From positions 124,001 through 188,000 of the forward strand of contig CAMAFY010000001.1 of NCBI GenBank assembly GCA_945833885.1: 64,000 nt of DNA, in the 5' to 3' direction. The notes below the pieces were generated by a model that did no database searches, was not told the DNA's origin, and saw only the letters and a program-made list of their open reading frames with translations. This document shows positions 46,152 to 55,317 of the stretch, in pieces. A program made the position numbers and the translations under genes. Position 1 is the first letter of the stretch. The number at the start of each line of letters is the position of its first letter. The DNA is from an uncultured Bacteroidales bacterium. Lineage in GTDB: Bacteria > Bacteroidota > Bacteroidia > Bacteroidales > Bacteroidaceae.

Positions 46152-46183
46152 CAAAATTACAATATAACTTTGTATTCTTTCAA
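46152..46183 (-). promoter_or_regulatory. Promoter of the rubrerythrin gene
   Basis: On the minus strand TTG (46181-46183) is followed after 21 nt by TAATTTTG (46152-46159). Spacing and sequence fit the Bacteroidetes -33/-7 consensus. Confidence 0.7.
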
Positions 46184-46250
46184 CTTTGCAGGGAAAAAAA
46201 TCACAGAAATGACGAAAAAAACGGATTCTGCTCCCAAATATTTGATGCTG

Positions 46251-47090
46251 TTATTGCGTCTTCGACTGTATGGTACGTTCGAGGAAGTACTTCTGTAACG
46301 CCTCTTTGTAGGCGTCAGATATCGGTACACGCTTCTCGCCAAACACTAATTGCCCACGTTCGTAAGCCTCAATTTTGTCGAGATTTACAATGTATGAGCG
46401 ATGAATGCGCATGAATTGCTGTGCGGGAAGTACGTTCTCAAGGTAGCGGATGGCCATAAGTGAAACAACGGAGTTTTGGCGTCCTTCCACATAAATGCGG
46501 ACATAATCGCGCAGTCCTTCAATGAAAAGGATATTTTTGAGGCGTATGCGTACCAGGCGATAATCGCTTTTTACAAAGAAACTGTCCTCAAGAATCGTGT
46601 CGTGTGACGATCCTTGTTCCATGTTGATGTCATCGATTGCTGCAGAGGTTGCGGGAGTTTCAGTCTGAATGGCTTGGTTCTGGAGTTCAAACCATTGGAA
46701 AGCCTTTGCCACACCCTTCATGAAACTGCTGTAATCAATGGGCTTCAGCAAGTAGTACAAGGCATTTGTGTCCCAACTTTGTACGGCATATTGGTCAAAG
46801 GCTGTTGTGAAAATGATGCGGCTCTTCATATGATTGATGATCTGAGCAAACTGAAGTCCGTTCAAATCAGGCATTTGAATGTCGCAGAATATCAGATCAA
46901 CATCCTCACGTGTCAGGAAGTCAAGTGCCTGCATAGCGCTGTTATGCGTGCTCTTTAACGAGAGTCCGGGTGTCTTTTCTACGTAAGATTGCAGAAGTTT
47001 TACGGCAAGAGGCTCGTCATCGATAATCATACACGACAAAGTTGTTCCTTTTGCATTGTGCTGGAGATTGGGGACTGTGGTGTGTGACAT
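46251..47090 (-). CDS. LytTR-family response regulator
   Basis: A 279-residue regulator. The receiver domain has MIIDDEPLAVKLL (acidic pocket), DLIFCDIQMPDLNGLQF with the phosphorylated Asp at residue 70, FTTAFDQYAVQSW and the Lys of YLLKPIDYSSF. The C-terminal LytTR DNA-binding domain runs from about residue 170 (FFVKSDYRLVRIRLKNILFI, YVRIYVEGRQ, FMRIHRSYIVNL). It should bind direct repeats upstream of its target genes, probably its own operon. It lies 102 nt after the histidine kinase stop, and both follow the efflux genes on one strand. Confidence 0.94.
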   Translation of the reverse strand: MSHTTVPNLQHNAKGTTLSCMIIDDEPLAVKLLQSYVEKTPGLSLKSTHNSAMQALDFLTREDVDLIFCDIQMPDLNGLQFAQIINHMKSRIIFTTAFDQYAVQSWDTNALYYLLKPIDYSSFMKGVAKAFQWFELQNQAIQTETPATSAAIDDINMEQGSSHDTILEDSFFVKSDYRLVRIRLKNILFIEGLRDYVRIYVEGRQNSVVSLMAIRYLENVLPAQQFMRIHRSYIVNLDKIEAYERGQLVFGEKRVPISDAYKEALQKYFLERTIQSKTQ

Positions 47091-47192
47091 GGACAGAAAG
47101 TTTATGTTTTTGCGGTTGATGTTCTAAAGAATGTCGGGTGATTTCTTGCTTTTACAAGGCAAAATATACGGAGAATTCCCTATGACATTTTA

Positions 47193-48305
47193 TTATAGTT
47201 CAATTTTCAGGAACGATTGATAGTGCTCTCCATCGGGACAAAGGCCGTACGTCCAGAGATGACGTTGCTTATAATAGATATTCAACATCCGTTCTACCTG
47301 TTGGAGTCCGAGGCCAGCCGTGTTGGTAGTGTTTGAGTTATTGTTGTCTTGTACGGTTTGTCTGCAGATGGAATTTGTACAAAGGAAGGTCAGTTGGCGT
47401 TCCTTGACAACCAGTTTCATTGTAATCGCAGCCTTACCCGTCGGTTGTAAACCATATTTGAAGGCGTTCTCTACGAGATATATGAGGATATTAGGTGCCA
47501 CCAACAGGTTCTCATCGTCATAGTCGAAACTGGTGTTTACGACGATTGTATCCGAAATCCGAATGCGCATTAGCGAAATATAGTTTTTCAGAAAGTCCAC
47601 TTCCTTCTTCAAAGGTACGAATTCCGCGTTGCTTTCATAGAGTTGGTAACGTAGCATCTTCGACAATTCCACGATGGCATTTTGGGCTTTGGACTGGTCG
47701 AAGGCAACGAGCGAATATATGTTGTTCAGCGAATTCAGCAGGAAATGTGGGGATAATTGATGACGCAATACCTGTAATTCAGCCTCAGCCCGCGCTGTTT
47801 CCGCCTTCTGGCGCTCGTTTTCGCTACGTTGCCACCGCAATGACAATTGAAGAATTATGGCAACTCCCGCTGTGGTAATGAAAGTTGTGAAGTTGCGGAC
47901 CATACCTTCAAGGAAGATTTTGATGTGTCCTATAGTAAAACTATTTGGTGGAAAGGGGTTATCAGGCAAACCAAAAAAGTCAGGAAACCGCTTATTGATA
48001 TACGGAATCAGGTAATTATACAGCACTTCAAACATCGTTGTCATGATGATTGCCGTGAGTATGACAATGAGAAAGAGCAACTTGTAATGCTTTTTTTCCT
48101 TGTAAATCAGTTTAGGGACAAGGAAAAAGTATATGGCATAGAAGAACAAACAGGAAAAGAATGTGGTTATTATATGGGGAATGTGCCGATAATAATCACT
48201 GTGCATGGGCTCTCGGGCAAAGAGAATCGGGGAGGTGAATATGTATGTCCATGCGATAATGTGGATGGCATTTATGGTTATCTGCAATCGTTTGTCCTGA
48301 GGCAT
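47193..48305 (-). CDS. LytS-type sensor histidine kinase
   Basis: A 370-residue membrane kinase. Four hydrophobic segments at the N-terminus (IIAWTYIFTSPILFA, ITTFFSCLFFYAIYFFLVP, LLFLIVILTAIIMTTMFEV, NFTTFITTAGVAIILQL) are followed by a helix and the His_kinase domain: LRHQLSPHFLLNSLNNIYSL contains the phosphorylated His, and ILIYLVENAFKYGLQP is the ATP-binding N box. GLGLQQVERML is the G box. There is no large periplasmic sensor, so it may sense the membrane or the exporter. It pairs with the LytTR regulator immediately downstream. The preceding genes encode a MacAB-like exporter. Confidence 0.93.
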   Translation of the reverse strand: MPQDKRLQITINAIHIIAWTYIFTSPILFAREPMHSDYYRHIPHIITTFFSCLFFYAIYFFLVPKLIYKEKKHYKLLFLIVILTAIIMTTMFEVLYNYLIPYINKRFPDFFGLPDNPFPPNSFTIGHIKIFLEGMVRNFTTFITTAGVAIILQLSLRWQRSENERQKAETARAEAELQVLRHQLSPHFLLNSLNNIYSLVAFDQSKAQNAIVELSKMLRYQLYESNAEFVPLKKEVDFLKNYISLMRIRISDTIVVNTSFDYDDENLLVAPNILIYLVENAFKYGLQPTGKAAITMKLVVKERQLTFLCTNSICRQTVQDNNNSNTTNTAGLGLQQVERMLNIYYKQRHLWTYGLCPDGEHYQSFLKIEL

Positions 48306-48434
48306 ATTGAGAGATGTTTGTATGAAAATTACGTCAGGTTAAGGCTTCTTCATTCCGTACTATGGTATAATATGGATGAAGTTCCTGAAATCCAAATCCC
48401 CGTGGCAGGCTTTTGGTGGAGCCTGCCTCGGGGG

Positions 48435-49661
48435 TTATTCATGGCGTATGGCCTCGATGGGGTCAAGATTTGCGGCACGTCGTGCTGGAAGGTATCCAAA
48501 AAGTACACCGATACATGTGCAGACAGCAAAACTTACGCAGACAGACCATAGTGGAATGGTGGCGGGGAAATGGAAAATCATTGTCGTCAGGCAGGAGATT
48601 CCCCATCCTGTAACGATGCCGATGAGGCCTCCGGTAAGGCTGATGAGCACGGCTTCGATGAGGAATTGCAGAAGAATATCCATGCCACGTGCGCCGACAG
48701 CCATGCGGAGACCAATTTCCCGGGTGCGTTCCGTCACGCTTACCAGCATGATATTCATGATACCTATACCCGCGACGAGCAATGAAAAGGCCGCCGCCAC
48801 TACGAGGATGATGGTCACAGTATCCATGGTTGACGTCATGGTTTCCATCATTTCCTGTTGTGAACGTATGGTAAAGTTGTCTTCAGCGTCGTCTTTCAGT
48901 TTATGATTTGCGCGCAACAGGGCGGTAATCTCGCTAATTGCATCGTCGCTGAGTTCTTCTGTAAGTGCCGAACATACAATGCTCGAAAGGAAAGTCTGGG
49001 CTTGAATACGTTTCATCACCGTAGTATAGGGTGCGATAATGACGTTGTCCTGGTCCATTCCCCAGTTGTTATAGCCCTTCGACTCCAAAACTCCGATGAT
49101 GCGGAACGGAATGTTCTTGAAGCGAATGTTCTTGCCTATAGGGTCGACATGACTGTCTTCTCCAAAGAGTTCCTTGACGATTGTCGTACCGACGACGCAT
49201 ACTTTTGCGCTTTTTCTTACGTCTTCTTCGGTGAAACATGTGCCGCGTTCCACCGTCCATTGCTTGATGTCGAGGTAGTCACGTGTCTCACCATAGATGG
49301 TAGTTGACGTGTTTTTGCTTCCGAAAATCACCTGTCCTGATGCACTGACCTCAGGACTTGTCTTTGCCACAAGCCGTGCTTTATCGCGGATGGTGATGTA
49401 GTCTTCAATCTTCAGCGTCTGCATTTCCGACGGGTCTCGCCGCACTCCGCCTCGCATATCTCCGCCGGGACGCACGGTAAGCAGGTTGGTTCCCATCTTG
49501 GATATCTCGCTCCGTATGCTCTCTTTCGAACCTTGTCCGATGGCCATCATGACAATCACGGCGGCAACACCGATGATGATTCCCAGCATTGACAGGAATG
49601 TTCGGCTCTTATGGGAGAGGATGGCTTTTAGAGCGACTTTGAAAAGATTGCTGTAATTCAT
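48435..49661 (-). CDS. ABC transporter permease, MacB/FtsX type
   Basis: A 408-residue permease. The first membrane helix (SHKSRTFLSMLGIIIGVAAV) precedes a large periplasmic MacB_PCD domain (about residues 45-270), and three further helices near the C-terminus (TVTIILVVAAAFSLLVAGIG, FLIEAVLISLTGGLIGIVTG, SVCVSFAVCTCIGVLFGYLP) form the FtsX domain with ARRAANLDPIEAIRHE at the end. It works with the ATPase encoded upstream, the adaptor and the outer membrane channel to push substrates out of the periplasm. The gap to the ATPase gene is 219 nt, longer than usual. Confidence 0.93.
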   Translation of the reverse strand: MNYSNLFKVALKAILSHKSRTFLSMLGIIIGVAAVIVMMAIGQGSKESIRSEISKMGTNLLTVRPGGDMRGGVRRDPSEMQTLKIEDYITIRDKARLVAKTSPEVSASGQVIFGSKNTSTTIYGETRDYLDIKQWTVERGTCFTEEDVRKSAKVCVVGTTIVKELFGEDSHVDPIGKNIRFKNIPFRIIGVLESKGYNNWGMDQDNVIIAPYTTVMKRIQAQTFLSSIVCSALTEELSDDAISEITALLRANHKLKDDAEDNFTIRSQQEMMETMTSTMDTVTIILVVAAAFSLLVAGIGIMNIMLVSVTERTREIGLRMAVGARGMDILLQFLIEAVLISLTGGLIGIVTGWGISCLTTMIFHFPATIPLWSVCVSFAVCTCIGVLFGYLPARRAANLDPIEAIRHE

Positions 49662-49880
49662 TGAAATGGGATGATAATAGGAGTTTTGTCAGGTGTGTTT
49701 AATGGGGATTTGATTTTCCGGATGCGCCATATTTTGGTAATTGTTCAGCCTTTTCCGGCAAAGAGTACGGACATTCGGTTCTGTCCCGTTTTCAGTTTAG
49801 GATAGAGACATTCGAAGGGGTGGTCTCCCATCGCCTCCTGACAAAATGTAAACTTTTGTGGAATGATGTTTGAACATCCG

Positions 49881-50642
49881 TCAGTCGTCCTGCGGAGCAG
49901 GGAGCGCTTCGAGGGCTTTACGAGCCGAAAGGATGTTGGTGTTCTCCACATCTTCACGGATTTTACCGTCTCTCAGCGTGATGTTTCGGCTCGAATAGCG
50001 TGCGATTTCGGGATTGTGGGTAACGAAGATGATGGTTCGGCCCTCCATGTGCAGACGTTGGAAGAGGACAAGCATCTCGTATGAGGTGCGGGTGTCCAGA
50101 TTTCCCGTAGCCTCATCGGCGAGAATTACGGCCGGATCGTTGACCAAGGCTCTTGCAATGGCCACACGCTGCATCTGTCCTCCCGACATTTGGTTGCTCT
50201 TGTGGTAGAGACGGTCCTTCAGTCCTACGGTGGTCAGGGCTGCAATGGCCGCTTCACGCCGTTGCTGGGCGTTGTATTTCTTGTTGTACATCAACGGCAA
50301 TTCCACGTTTTCTACGGCTGTTGTGTTGGGCAGCAGGTTGTAGTTCTGGAACACGAATCCGATTTTCGTGTTCCGAAGTCTTGCACGTTGTGAACGTCGC
50401 ATCTTTCTTACGGGGGTACCATCCAGGATATATTCGCCGGAAGTGGGGGTGTCGAGGCAACCAAGTTGGTTGAGAAGGGTTGATTTTCCCGAACCTGATG
50501 TTCCCATTATGGTGACAAATTCTCCCTCATATATCTTGAAACTTACTCCCCGAAGGGCGTGAACGACCTCATCACCCATGATGAAATTGCGCCGTACGTC
50601 CTGTAATTCGATGACAACCTTTTGTTTTTCAGATGTTGGCAT
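49881..50642 (-). CDS. ABC transporter ATP-binding protein, MacB/LolD type
   Basis: A 253-residue ATPase. Walker A TIMGTSGSGKSTLLNQLG, Q-loop VFQNYNLLPN, signature MSGGQMQRVAIARALV, Walker B VILADEATGNLD and switch His FVTHNPE are all intact. The Glu of the usual Walker B DEPTG is followed by Ala (DEATG), a small change from DEPTGNLD. It powers the MacB-type permease encoded next. It begins 12 nt after the adaptor gene. Confidence 0.95.
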   Translation of the reverse strand: MPTSEKQKVVIELQDVRRNFIMGDEVVHALRGVSFKIYEGEFVTIMGTSGSGKSTLLNQLGCLDTPTSGEYILDGTPVRKMRRSQRARLRNTKIGFVFQNYNLLPNTTAVENVELPLMYNKKYNAQQRREAAIAALTTVGLKDRLYHKSNQMSGGQMQRVAIARALVNDPAVILADEATGNLDTRTSYEMLVLFQRLHMEGRTIIFVTHNPEIARYSSRNITLRDGKIREDVENTNILSARKALEALPAPQDD

Positions 50643-50654
50643 AGGGATGTTGTT

Positions 50655-51809
50655 TTACTTCTTTTTGTTACGTCCCGGCTGGGGCATGAAGGGATTTTTG
50701 CTCTCATTCTCGTTTTCCGTCATGGCATTGTCAATGCGGAATTCGGTAATCACCTGTTCTCCACCTTTAAGACCACTCTTGATTTCCGTGAGAATGCCGT
50801 TGGTCTCGCCGGTTTCTACGGCAATCGCCTTGTAGACATTACCCTCGCGGACCCAAACCTTTGAATTTCCCTCGCAGTCGACAATGGTTTCATCGTCTTT
50901 CATCAAGTTTTCGTTCGGAGTAAAGGTGAGTGCGGCTATGGGAACTGCAAGAACATCCTTCACTTCCTTGGTGATGATGGTTACGTTTGCGGTCAATCCG
51001 GGTTTAAGTTTCAAATCCGGGTTGGGTGCGCTGATGACCACTTCGTAGGTAACGACGTTGCTTTCCGTGGTGGCTTCCTGACGAACTTGAGTGACGTTTC
51101 CTTCAAAGACATCATCGGGATAGGCGTCAACCGTGAAGTTTACACGTTGTCCTTCTCTAACACCGCCGATGTCCGCTTCATCGATATCGGCAATCACGCG
51201 CATATCCGTGAGGTCTTTGGCTATGGTAAACAATGTTGGGGTGCTGAAACTCGAAGCAACGGTCTGTCCTTCCTCGACTGCGCGTGTAAGAATGATGCCA
51301 TCGATGGGTGATGTGATGGTAGCATAACCAAGATTTGTGCGTGCTGTCTTCACGCTTTGTATGCGTTGGTTGTATGTAGCGCTGGCCTGCTGGTACGACA
51401 ATCGCGCCAGTTCAAAATCGTTGTCACTGATGTGCCCCTTCTCATGAAGCACTTTCTGACGGTTATAGTTTTGCAGTTGGTAGTCAAGATCGCTCTTTGC
51501 CGATGTCAGTTGTGCCTGCGCTGTCTCCAACTGAGAGTTGAGGTTCTCGCGGTCAAGTTCAGCAATAACCTCTCCTTTCTTGACAACGGAATTGTAGTCA
51601 ACGTAGATATGGCTGATGATACCGCTTACCTGTGTACCCACTTCTACGAGGGTTACCGGTTCAATGGTTCCTGTTGCGGTCACGCTGCTCTTGATTTCCT
51701 GACGTTCTACATTGACGGTGGTGTATTGAACACTGGTTTTTTCTTTGCAGCCGGTCAGCAACAATGCTGTTCCGACGAGCAGTGCTTTTGCTGTAATCTG
51801 GAATTTCAT
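50655..51809 (-). CDS. Periplasmic adaptor (membrane fusion) lipoprotein, MacA/HlyD type
   Basis: A 384-residue protein starting MKFQITAKALLVGTALLLTG at 51809, with a lipobox LLLTGCKE, so it is probably a lipoprotein. Upstream in-frame residues are discounted. A barrel-sandwich domain (VTLVEVGTQVSGIISHIYVD, KKGEVIAELD), a coiled-coil hairpin (QLETAQAQLTSAKSDLDYQL to SVKTARTNLGYA), the second lipoyl half (ITSPIDGIILTRAVEEGQTV) and beta-barrel regions follow in MacA order. It links the MacB-like pump to the TolC-like channel. It ends 12 nt before the ATPase gene. Confidence 0.94.
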   Translation of the reverse strand: MKFQITAKALLVGTALLLTGCKEKTSVQYTTVNVERQEIKSSVTATGTIEPVTLVEVGTQVSGIISHIYVDYNSVVKKGEVIAELDRENLNSQLETAQAQLTSAKSDLDYQLQNYNRQKVLHEKGHISDNDFELARLSYQQASATYNQRIQSVKTARTNLGYATITSPIDGIILTRAVEEGQTVASSFSTPTLFTIAKDLTDMRVIADIDEADIGGVREGQRVNFTVDAYPDDVFEGNVTQVRQEATTESNVVTYEVVISAPNPDLKLKPGLTANVTIITKEVKDVLAVPIAALTFTPNENLMKDDETIVDCEGNSKVWVREGNVYKAIAVETGETNGILTEIKSGLKGGEQVITEFRIDNAMTENENESKNPFMPQPGRNKKK

Positions 51810-52048
51810 ATCTGAAAATGGGAATGTTTTTGATGTGATGAATAACAAAAAAGATGTTTTTATGGGAAATCAGCCACAACGATGTCCGACTGTTTTCAGT
51901 GCGTTTTCGGATGTTTTGATGCGCTTGTTCCGTAATCGGCAGACATTCATTGGATTATGTATGTGGATTATATACATACTTGATGTTGTAAATGCCGTTT
52001 CCGTTGTCTGTATTGTCGGTCGTCATCATAGGGATTTCCCCGAAGATA

Positions 52049-53383
52049 TTAGAGTTTGATGGGCTTTCCCTGATAGAAATCCAGGAGGAGCAGGTTCAAA
52101 ACTGTGGTGTATTTATCCTGCAACAACGTTTGTCGTGCGTTCAGCAGGTTGTCGCGTCCTTGCAGAAGGTTGGTGATGTCGGTCATTCCCAGACGGAATT
52201 GTTCGTCAAGAAGTTCGTAAGTGGTGGTCATACTCTTGAAGTTAGTCCTCGAAGCCACGAACTTTTGTTGGTTGTTGTTTGCGTTGAGCCAGTAGGTTTC
52301 GATGGTCTGGTAGAGCGTCTTCTGCGCGTCTGCGAGGTCGAGTTGCGCGATGGTTTCATTCACTTTTGCGCGCTGTATGGCGGTGGAAGTTTGTCGTTGG
52401 TCGAAGATGGGTATGGAAAGTCCAAGACTGAGTTGCCCGGAAAAATTGTTTTTCATCTGTTGTCCGGCATCATTTCCTCCGCTGACATGTGAGTCGCTCA
52501 CTCCGGCTCCGAGTGAGATTGACGGCAACCGTTGTGCCTTTGCTATGCGTGTTGAGATCTGACTCTGCTGTAAAGACTTTTCGCTATTTTTGATTTCCGG
52601 ACGGTTTTCGAGGGCATAATTGTAGACATCCTCCTTACTTGGAATCAGTTGCAACGCGTCGTTGTCGTCGATTTCCACCGTGGCTACGGAGAGTTCGTCG
52701 CCTGCACCGAGTTCCATAAGTTGCTTCAATGCCAGAGTTTGTTCGGCAATCATGGTTCGCGTGTTCACCACATCATATTCGCCGTTCGCCACCTGAGCCT
52801 CCAGTTGTGCCAGTTCCGAACGTGCCATCTGCCCTTGTTCCACCATGTCGCGTCCGCGTTCGCAGATGATTTTATCGTGTTCCAACAGTTGTTCGTTCAC
52901 TTTCAGCGCCTCTTTCATATATATAATCTGTACGTAGCGCTGCGTAATCTGTTCGATAATGCTGTTGGTGCTTGTCTCGACATTGAGTTTCGCCATGTCA
53001 CATGTGAGTTCGGCGTTCTCAATGTTCATCATTCTTCTGCCGCCGTTCCAAACGGTCCATTGCGCATTTACGCCATAGTTACCACTGTAATTGGCTTTAT
53101 TGGAGGACGATGACGCGATACTTCCATTGACGATGTTGCTTGCGCTTTCTGAAAGTGGGCGCCAGATGAGGCCTTGTTGCACACTTGCTGACACCGAAGG
53201 CAACAGACTACCGCGCTGTTCGTTGATATTGATTTCGCTCGTTTCCACATTGGCTTGCGCTTTCTGCAATGTGATGTTGTTCTTCACAGCGTATTCTATA
53301 CATTCTTCCAGCGTCCATGTGTGTTGGGCACTGGCGCTAAGCATGCCGAAGAACATCGCTGCGAGCATGAAGTTTTTTCTCAT
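52049..53383 (-). CDS. TolC-family outer membrane efflux protein
   Basis: A 444-residue protein. The signal peptide MRKNFMLAAMFFGMLSASAQ is followed by two OEP repeats rich in long amphipathic helices: WTLEECIEYAVKNNITLQKA begins repeat 1 and NRPEIKNSEKSLQQSQISTR repeat 2. Beta segments such as SASVQQGLIW and GNYGVNAQWTVWNGG would span the outer membrane. It forms the trimeric exit duct for the adjacent MacAB-like pump. It is the first gene of the operon, with a -7 box at 53473. Confidence 0.95.
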   Translation of the reverse strand: MRKNFMLAAMFFGMLSASAQHTWTLEECIEYAVKNNITLQKAQANVETSEININEQRGSLLPSVSASVQQGLIWRPLSESASNIVNGSIASSSSNKANYSGNYGVNAQWTVWNGGRRMMNIENAELTCDMAKLNVETSTNSIIEQITQRYVQIIYMKEALKVNEQLLEHDKIICERGRDMVEQGQMARSELAQLEAQVANGEYDVVNTRTMIAEQTLALKQLMELGAGDELSVATVEIDDNDALQLIPSKEDVYNYALENRPEIKNSEKSLQQSQISTRIAKAQRLPSISLGAGVSDSHVSGGNDAGQQMKNNFSGQLSLGLSIPIFDQRQTSTAIQRAKVNETIAQLDLADAQKTLYQTIETYWLNANNNQQKFVASRTNFKSMTTTYELLDEQFRLGMTDITNLLQGRDNLLNARQTLLQDKYTTVLNLLLLDFYQGKPIKL

Positions 53384-53472
53384 ATATCGGTTGGAATTTA
53401 GGAACTTTGTGGAATGTTTTACGGAAATAATGTATAAAGATATTAAAGTTTTGCTCTTCCGATTGTTGTATG

Positions 53473-53480
53473 CAAAATTA
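53473..53480 (-). promoter_or_regulatory. -7 box of the efflux operon
   Basis: TAATTTTG on the minus strand fits TAnnTTTG, about 90 nt upstream of the TolC-family start. A -33 match is not obvious, which would suit an activator-dependent promoter. Confidence 0.5.
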
Positions 53481-53919
53481 CGGAAATGGCATGAGACCGA
53501 TGAACATTTGGAAACCTAAATCAATTACTATTCGACAAAATGCACATTTTCATCGTTTTTGAGCGACAAGGAGATTGCTTTTCCTTTTTTTAAGAATTTA
53601 TAAATATGCCATATTCTTCCATTATATACATCGAAAAGCCCCGTAAACTGTAATTTTAATACCATTTTCGTTATCGTAGAGGTTGATTTTCGTCGTCAGA
53701 AATGCTTACGCTGGGATGTGAAGTGCTACGCTCATGGTGTCGGCAAGCATTGCACACCTACTCGTTTATCGCATTGGAGAAAGTCGGAATGATAAGCATT
53801 TTCATATCGAAAATCTTAAAAGATTTTGACAGCGATGCGTTGCTCTTTTAGAGCGGTTTCAAGCGATATTCTCATGATTTCTTTCTCATTTACACCTGTT
53901 TTTCAGACATGGAATATGG
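53481..53919. other. Intergenic stretch between efflux operon and ribE
   Basis: No gene is supported. It is A/T-rich with a GTGCTACGCTCATGGTGTC stretch near 53728 of unknown nature. LytTR binding sites would be expected here if the operon is autoregulated, but I could not identify a pair of repeats with confidence. Confidence 0.35.
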
Positions 53920-54051
53920 AAAATACGGAGGTTCCTGTAAAAAAGTACGGAAAAACCATCCCCAAACCTCGGAACTTTGCACTGGAAACTGCCGCATTTT
54001 CAATCCAAAAGTACGGAGAAATTTTCAAAAACTACAGCATACTGTTGCAGG
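53920..54051. repeat. 22-bp degenerate tandem array, 6 units (family A)
   Basis: Units start at 53920, 53942, 53964, 53986, 54008 and 54030. Cores are AAATACGGAGGTTC, AAGTACGGAAAAAC, AACCTCGGAACTTT, AACTGCCGCATTTT, AAGTACGGAGAAAT and ACTACAGCATACTG. Sequence identity is low, but the 22-nt register is exact over 132 nt. Confidence 0.8.
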
Positions 54052-54408
54052 AATTAACGTAAATGCGCGGCAAACCCGTGCTTTTTGCTGTAAAACTATC
54101 GGTTTTTAATTTTCGAATATTTCCAGTTGTTGAAGGGTTTGATGGCTTTCGCGCCCCTTCTTGAGGCGTTTAGAAGGCTTCAAACCAGATGTCATTTAAT
54201 CAGAAAATACGGCTTAAAAATATTGCACACCTTTTGGTTTCCGATGTTTTTTCCGCATGTTAGTAGAAGAAGACGGAGGATTAAACTCCGCTTTTATCCG
54301 CTGTCGCAATACACGACCTACGGTATTTCGGGCGCGAAAAATGCGGTGCAGGGTATCGTTGGCTTCATCTTTCGCGCGATTGATGACTGATGTTTCGCAA
54401 AAACTTCG

Positions 54409-54416
54409 TACTTTTG
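54409..54416 (+). promoter_or_regulatory. -7 box of ribE
   Basis: TACTTTTG fits TAnnTTTG. The ribE ATG is 136 nt downstream. No -33 element is convincing. No FMN riboswitch-like pattern was recognised in the leader. Confidence 0.45.
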
Positions 54417-54551
54417 CCACCGCCTTGTCGCGTGGTTCTTCTGCGGGATATAGGTCTGCGGATGTCATGACATCCCCGTTCTTTCACCGTAAATACGAAT
54501 ATCGTGTGCATTTTTTGCGCGAGATACCACCTTTAATCTTTCAATTTCAAT

Positions 54552-55196
54552 ATGTTTTCCGGAATAGTAGAGGGCACAGCCCGCGTAGTAAAAGTAGATA
54601 AAGAGCGTGAAAACGTACACTTCACACTCACCTGTTCTTTTGCCCATGAATTGGGAATCGACCAAAGTCTTGCCCATAATGGCGTATGCCTTACCGTTGT
54701 AGCGGTTGGCAACAAGGGTATAAATCCTACCCATGCTCCGTTGGGCGAACAGGAATATGTGGTCACCGCCATGAGTGAGACCTTGGAACGTTCGAACCTC
54801 GGACTGTTGAAGCCGGGTGACGAAGTGAACCTTGAGCGCTCAATGATGATGAACGGACGCCTTGATGGTCACATTGTTCAGGGTCATGTTGACCAGACCG
54901 CTGTATGCATTTCCCGTGAAGACGAGGATGGAAGTTTCCGTTATACCTTCCGATATGCAACATCTGCCGACATGGTACGCCGTGGTTATTTCTGCGTTGA
55001 CAAAGGAAGTGTCACGGTCAACGGCGTTAGCCTTACGGTTTGCAACCCTTCTGATGACACATTTCAGGTATGTATCATCCCATATACCTATGAAGTGACG
55101 AACTTCCACAACATCATGCCCGGCACGGTGGTGAACCTCGAGTTCGACATCATCGGCAAATACATCAGCCGTTACAACGAAATTCTGGGGAAATAG
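54552..55196 (+). CDS. ribE: Riboflavin synthase, alpha subunit
   Basis: A 214-residue riboflavin synthase with two lumazine-binding barrels. MFSGIVEGTARVVKVDKE opens barrel 1, with AHNGVCLTVVAV and LERSNLGLLKPGDEVNLERS. Barrel 2 starts near MNGRLDGHIVQGHVDQTAVC and repeats the pattern in SVTVNGVSLTVCN. It converts two molecules of 6,7-dimethyl-8-ribityllumazine to riboflavin. nth follows after 121 nt on the same strand. Length is normal. Confidence 0.96.
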   Translation: MFSGIVEGTARVVKVDKERENVHFTLTCSFAHELGIDQSLAHNGVCLTVVAVGNKGINPTHAPLGEQEYVVTAMSETLERSNLGLLKPGDEVNLERSMMMNGRLDGHIVQGHVDQTAVCISREDEDGSFRYTFRYATSADMVRRGYFCVDKGSVTVNGVSLTVCNPSDDTFQVCIIPYTYEVTNFHNIMPGTVVNLEFDIIGKYISRYNEILGK

Positions 55197-55317
55197 CCTT
55201 TCCTTACATGAGAAGGCCTGGAGGTGGCACACAGGGGAAACCTGCTTCCATACCGAGAATACGCTGCAATCATTCCGCGGGCGGCGGCATTCCTTATTGA
55301 AAACGTCAAAGGATCTT

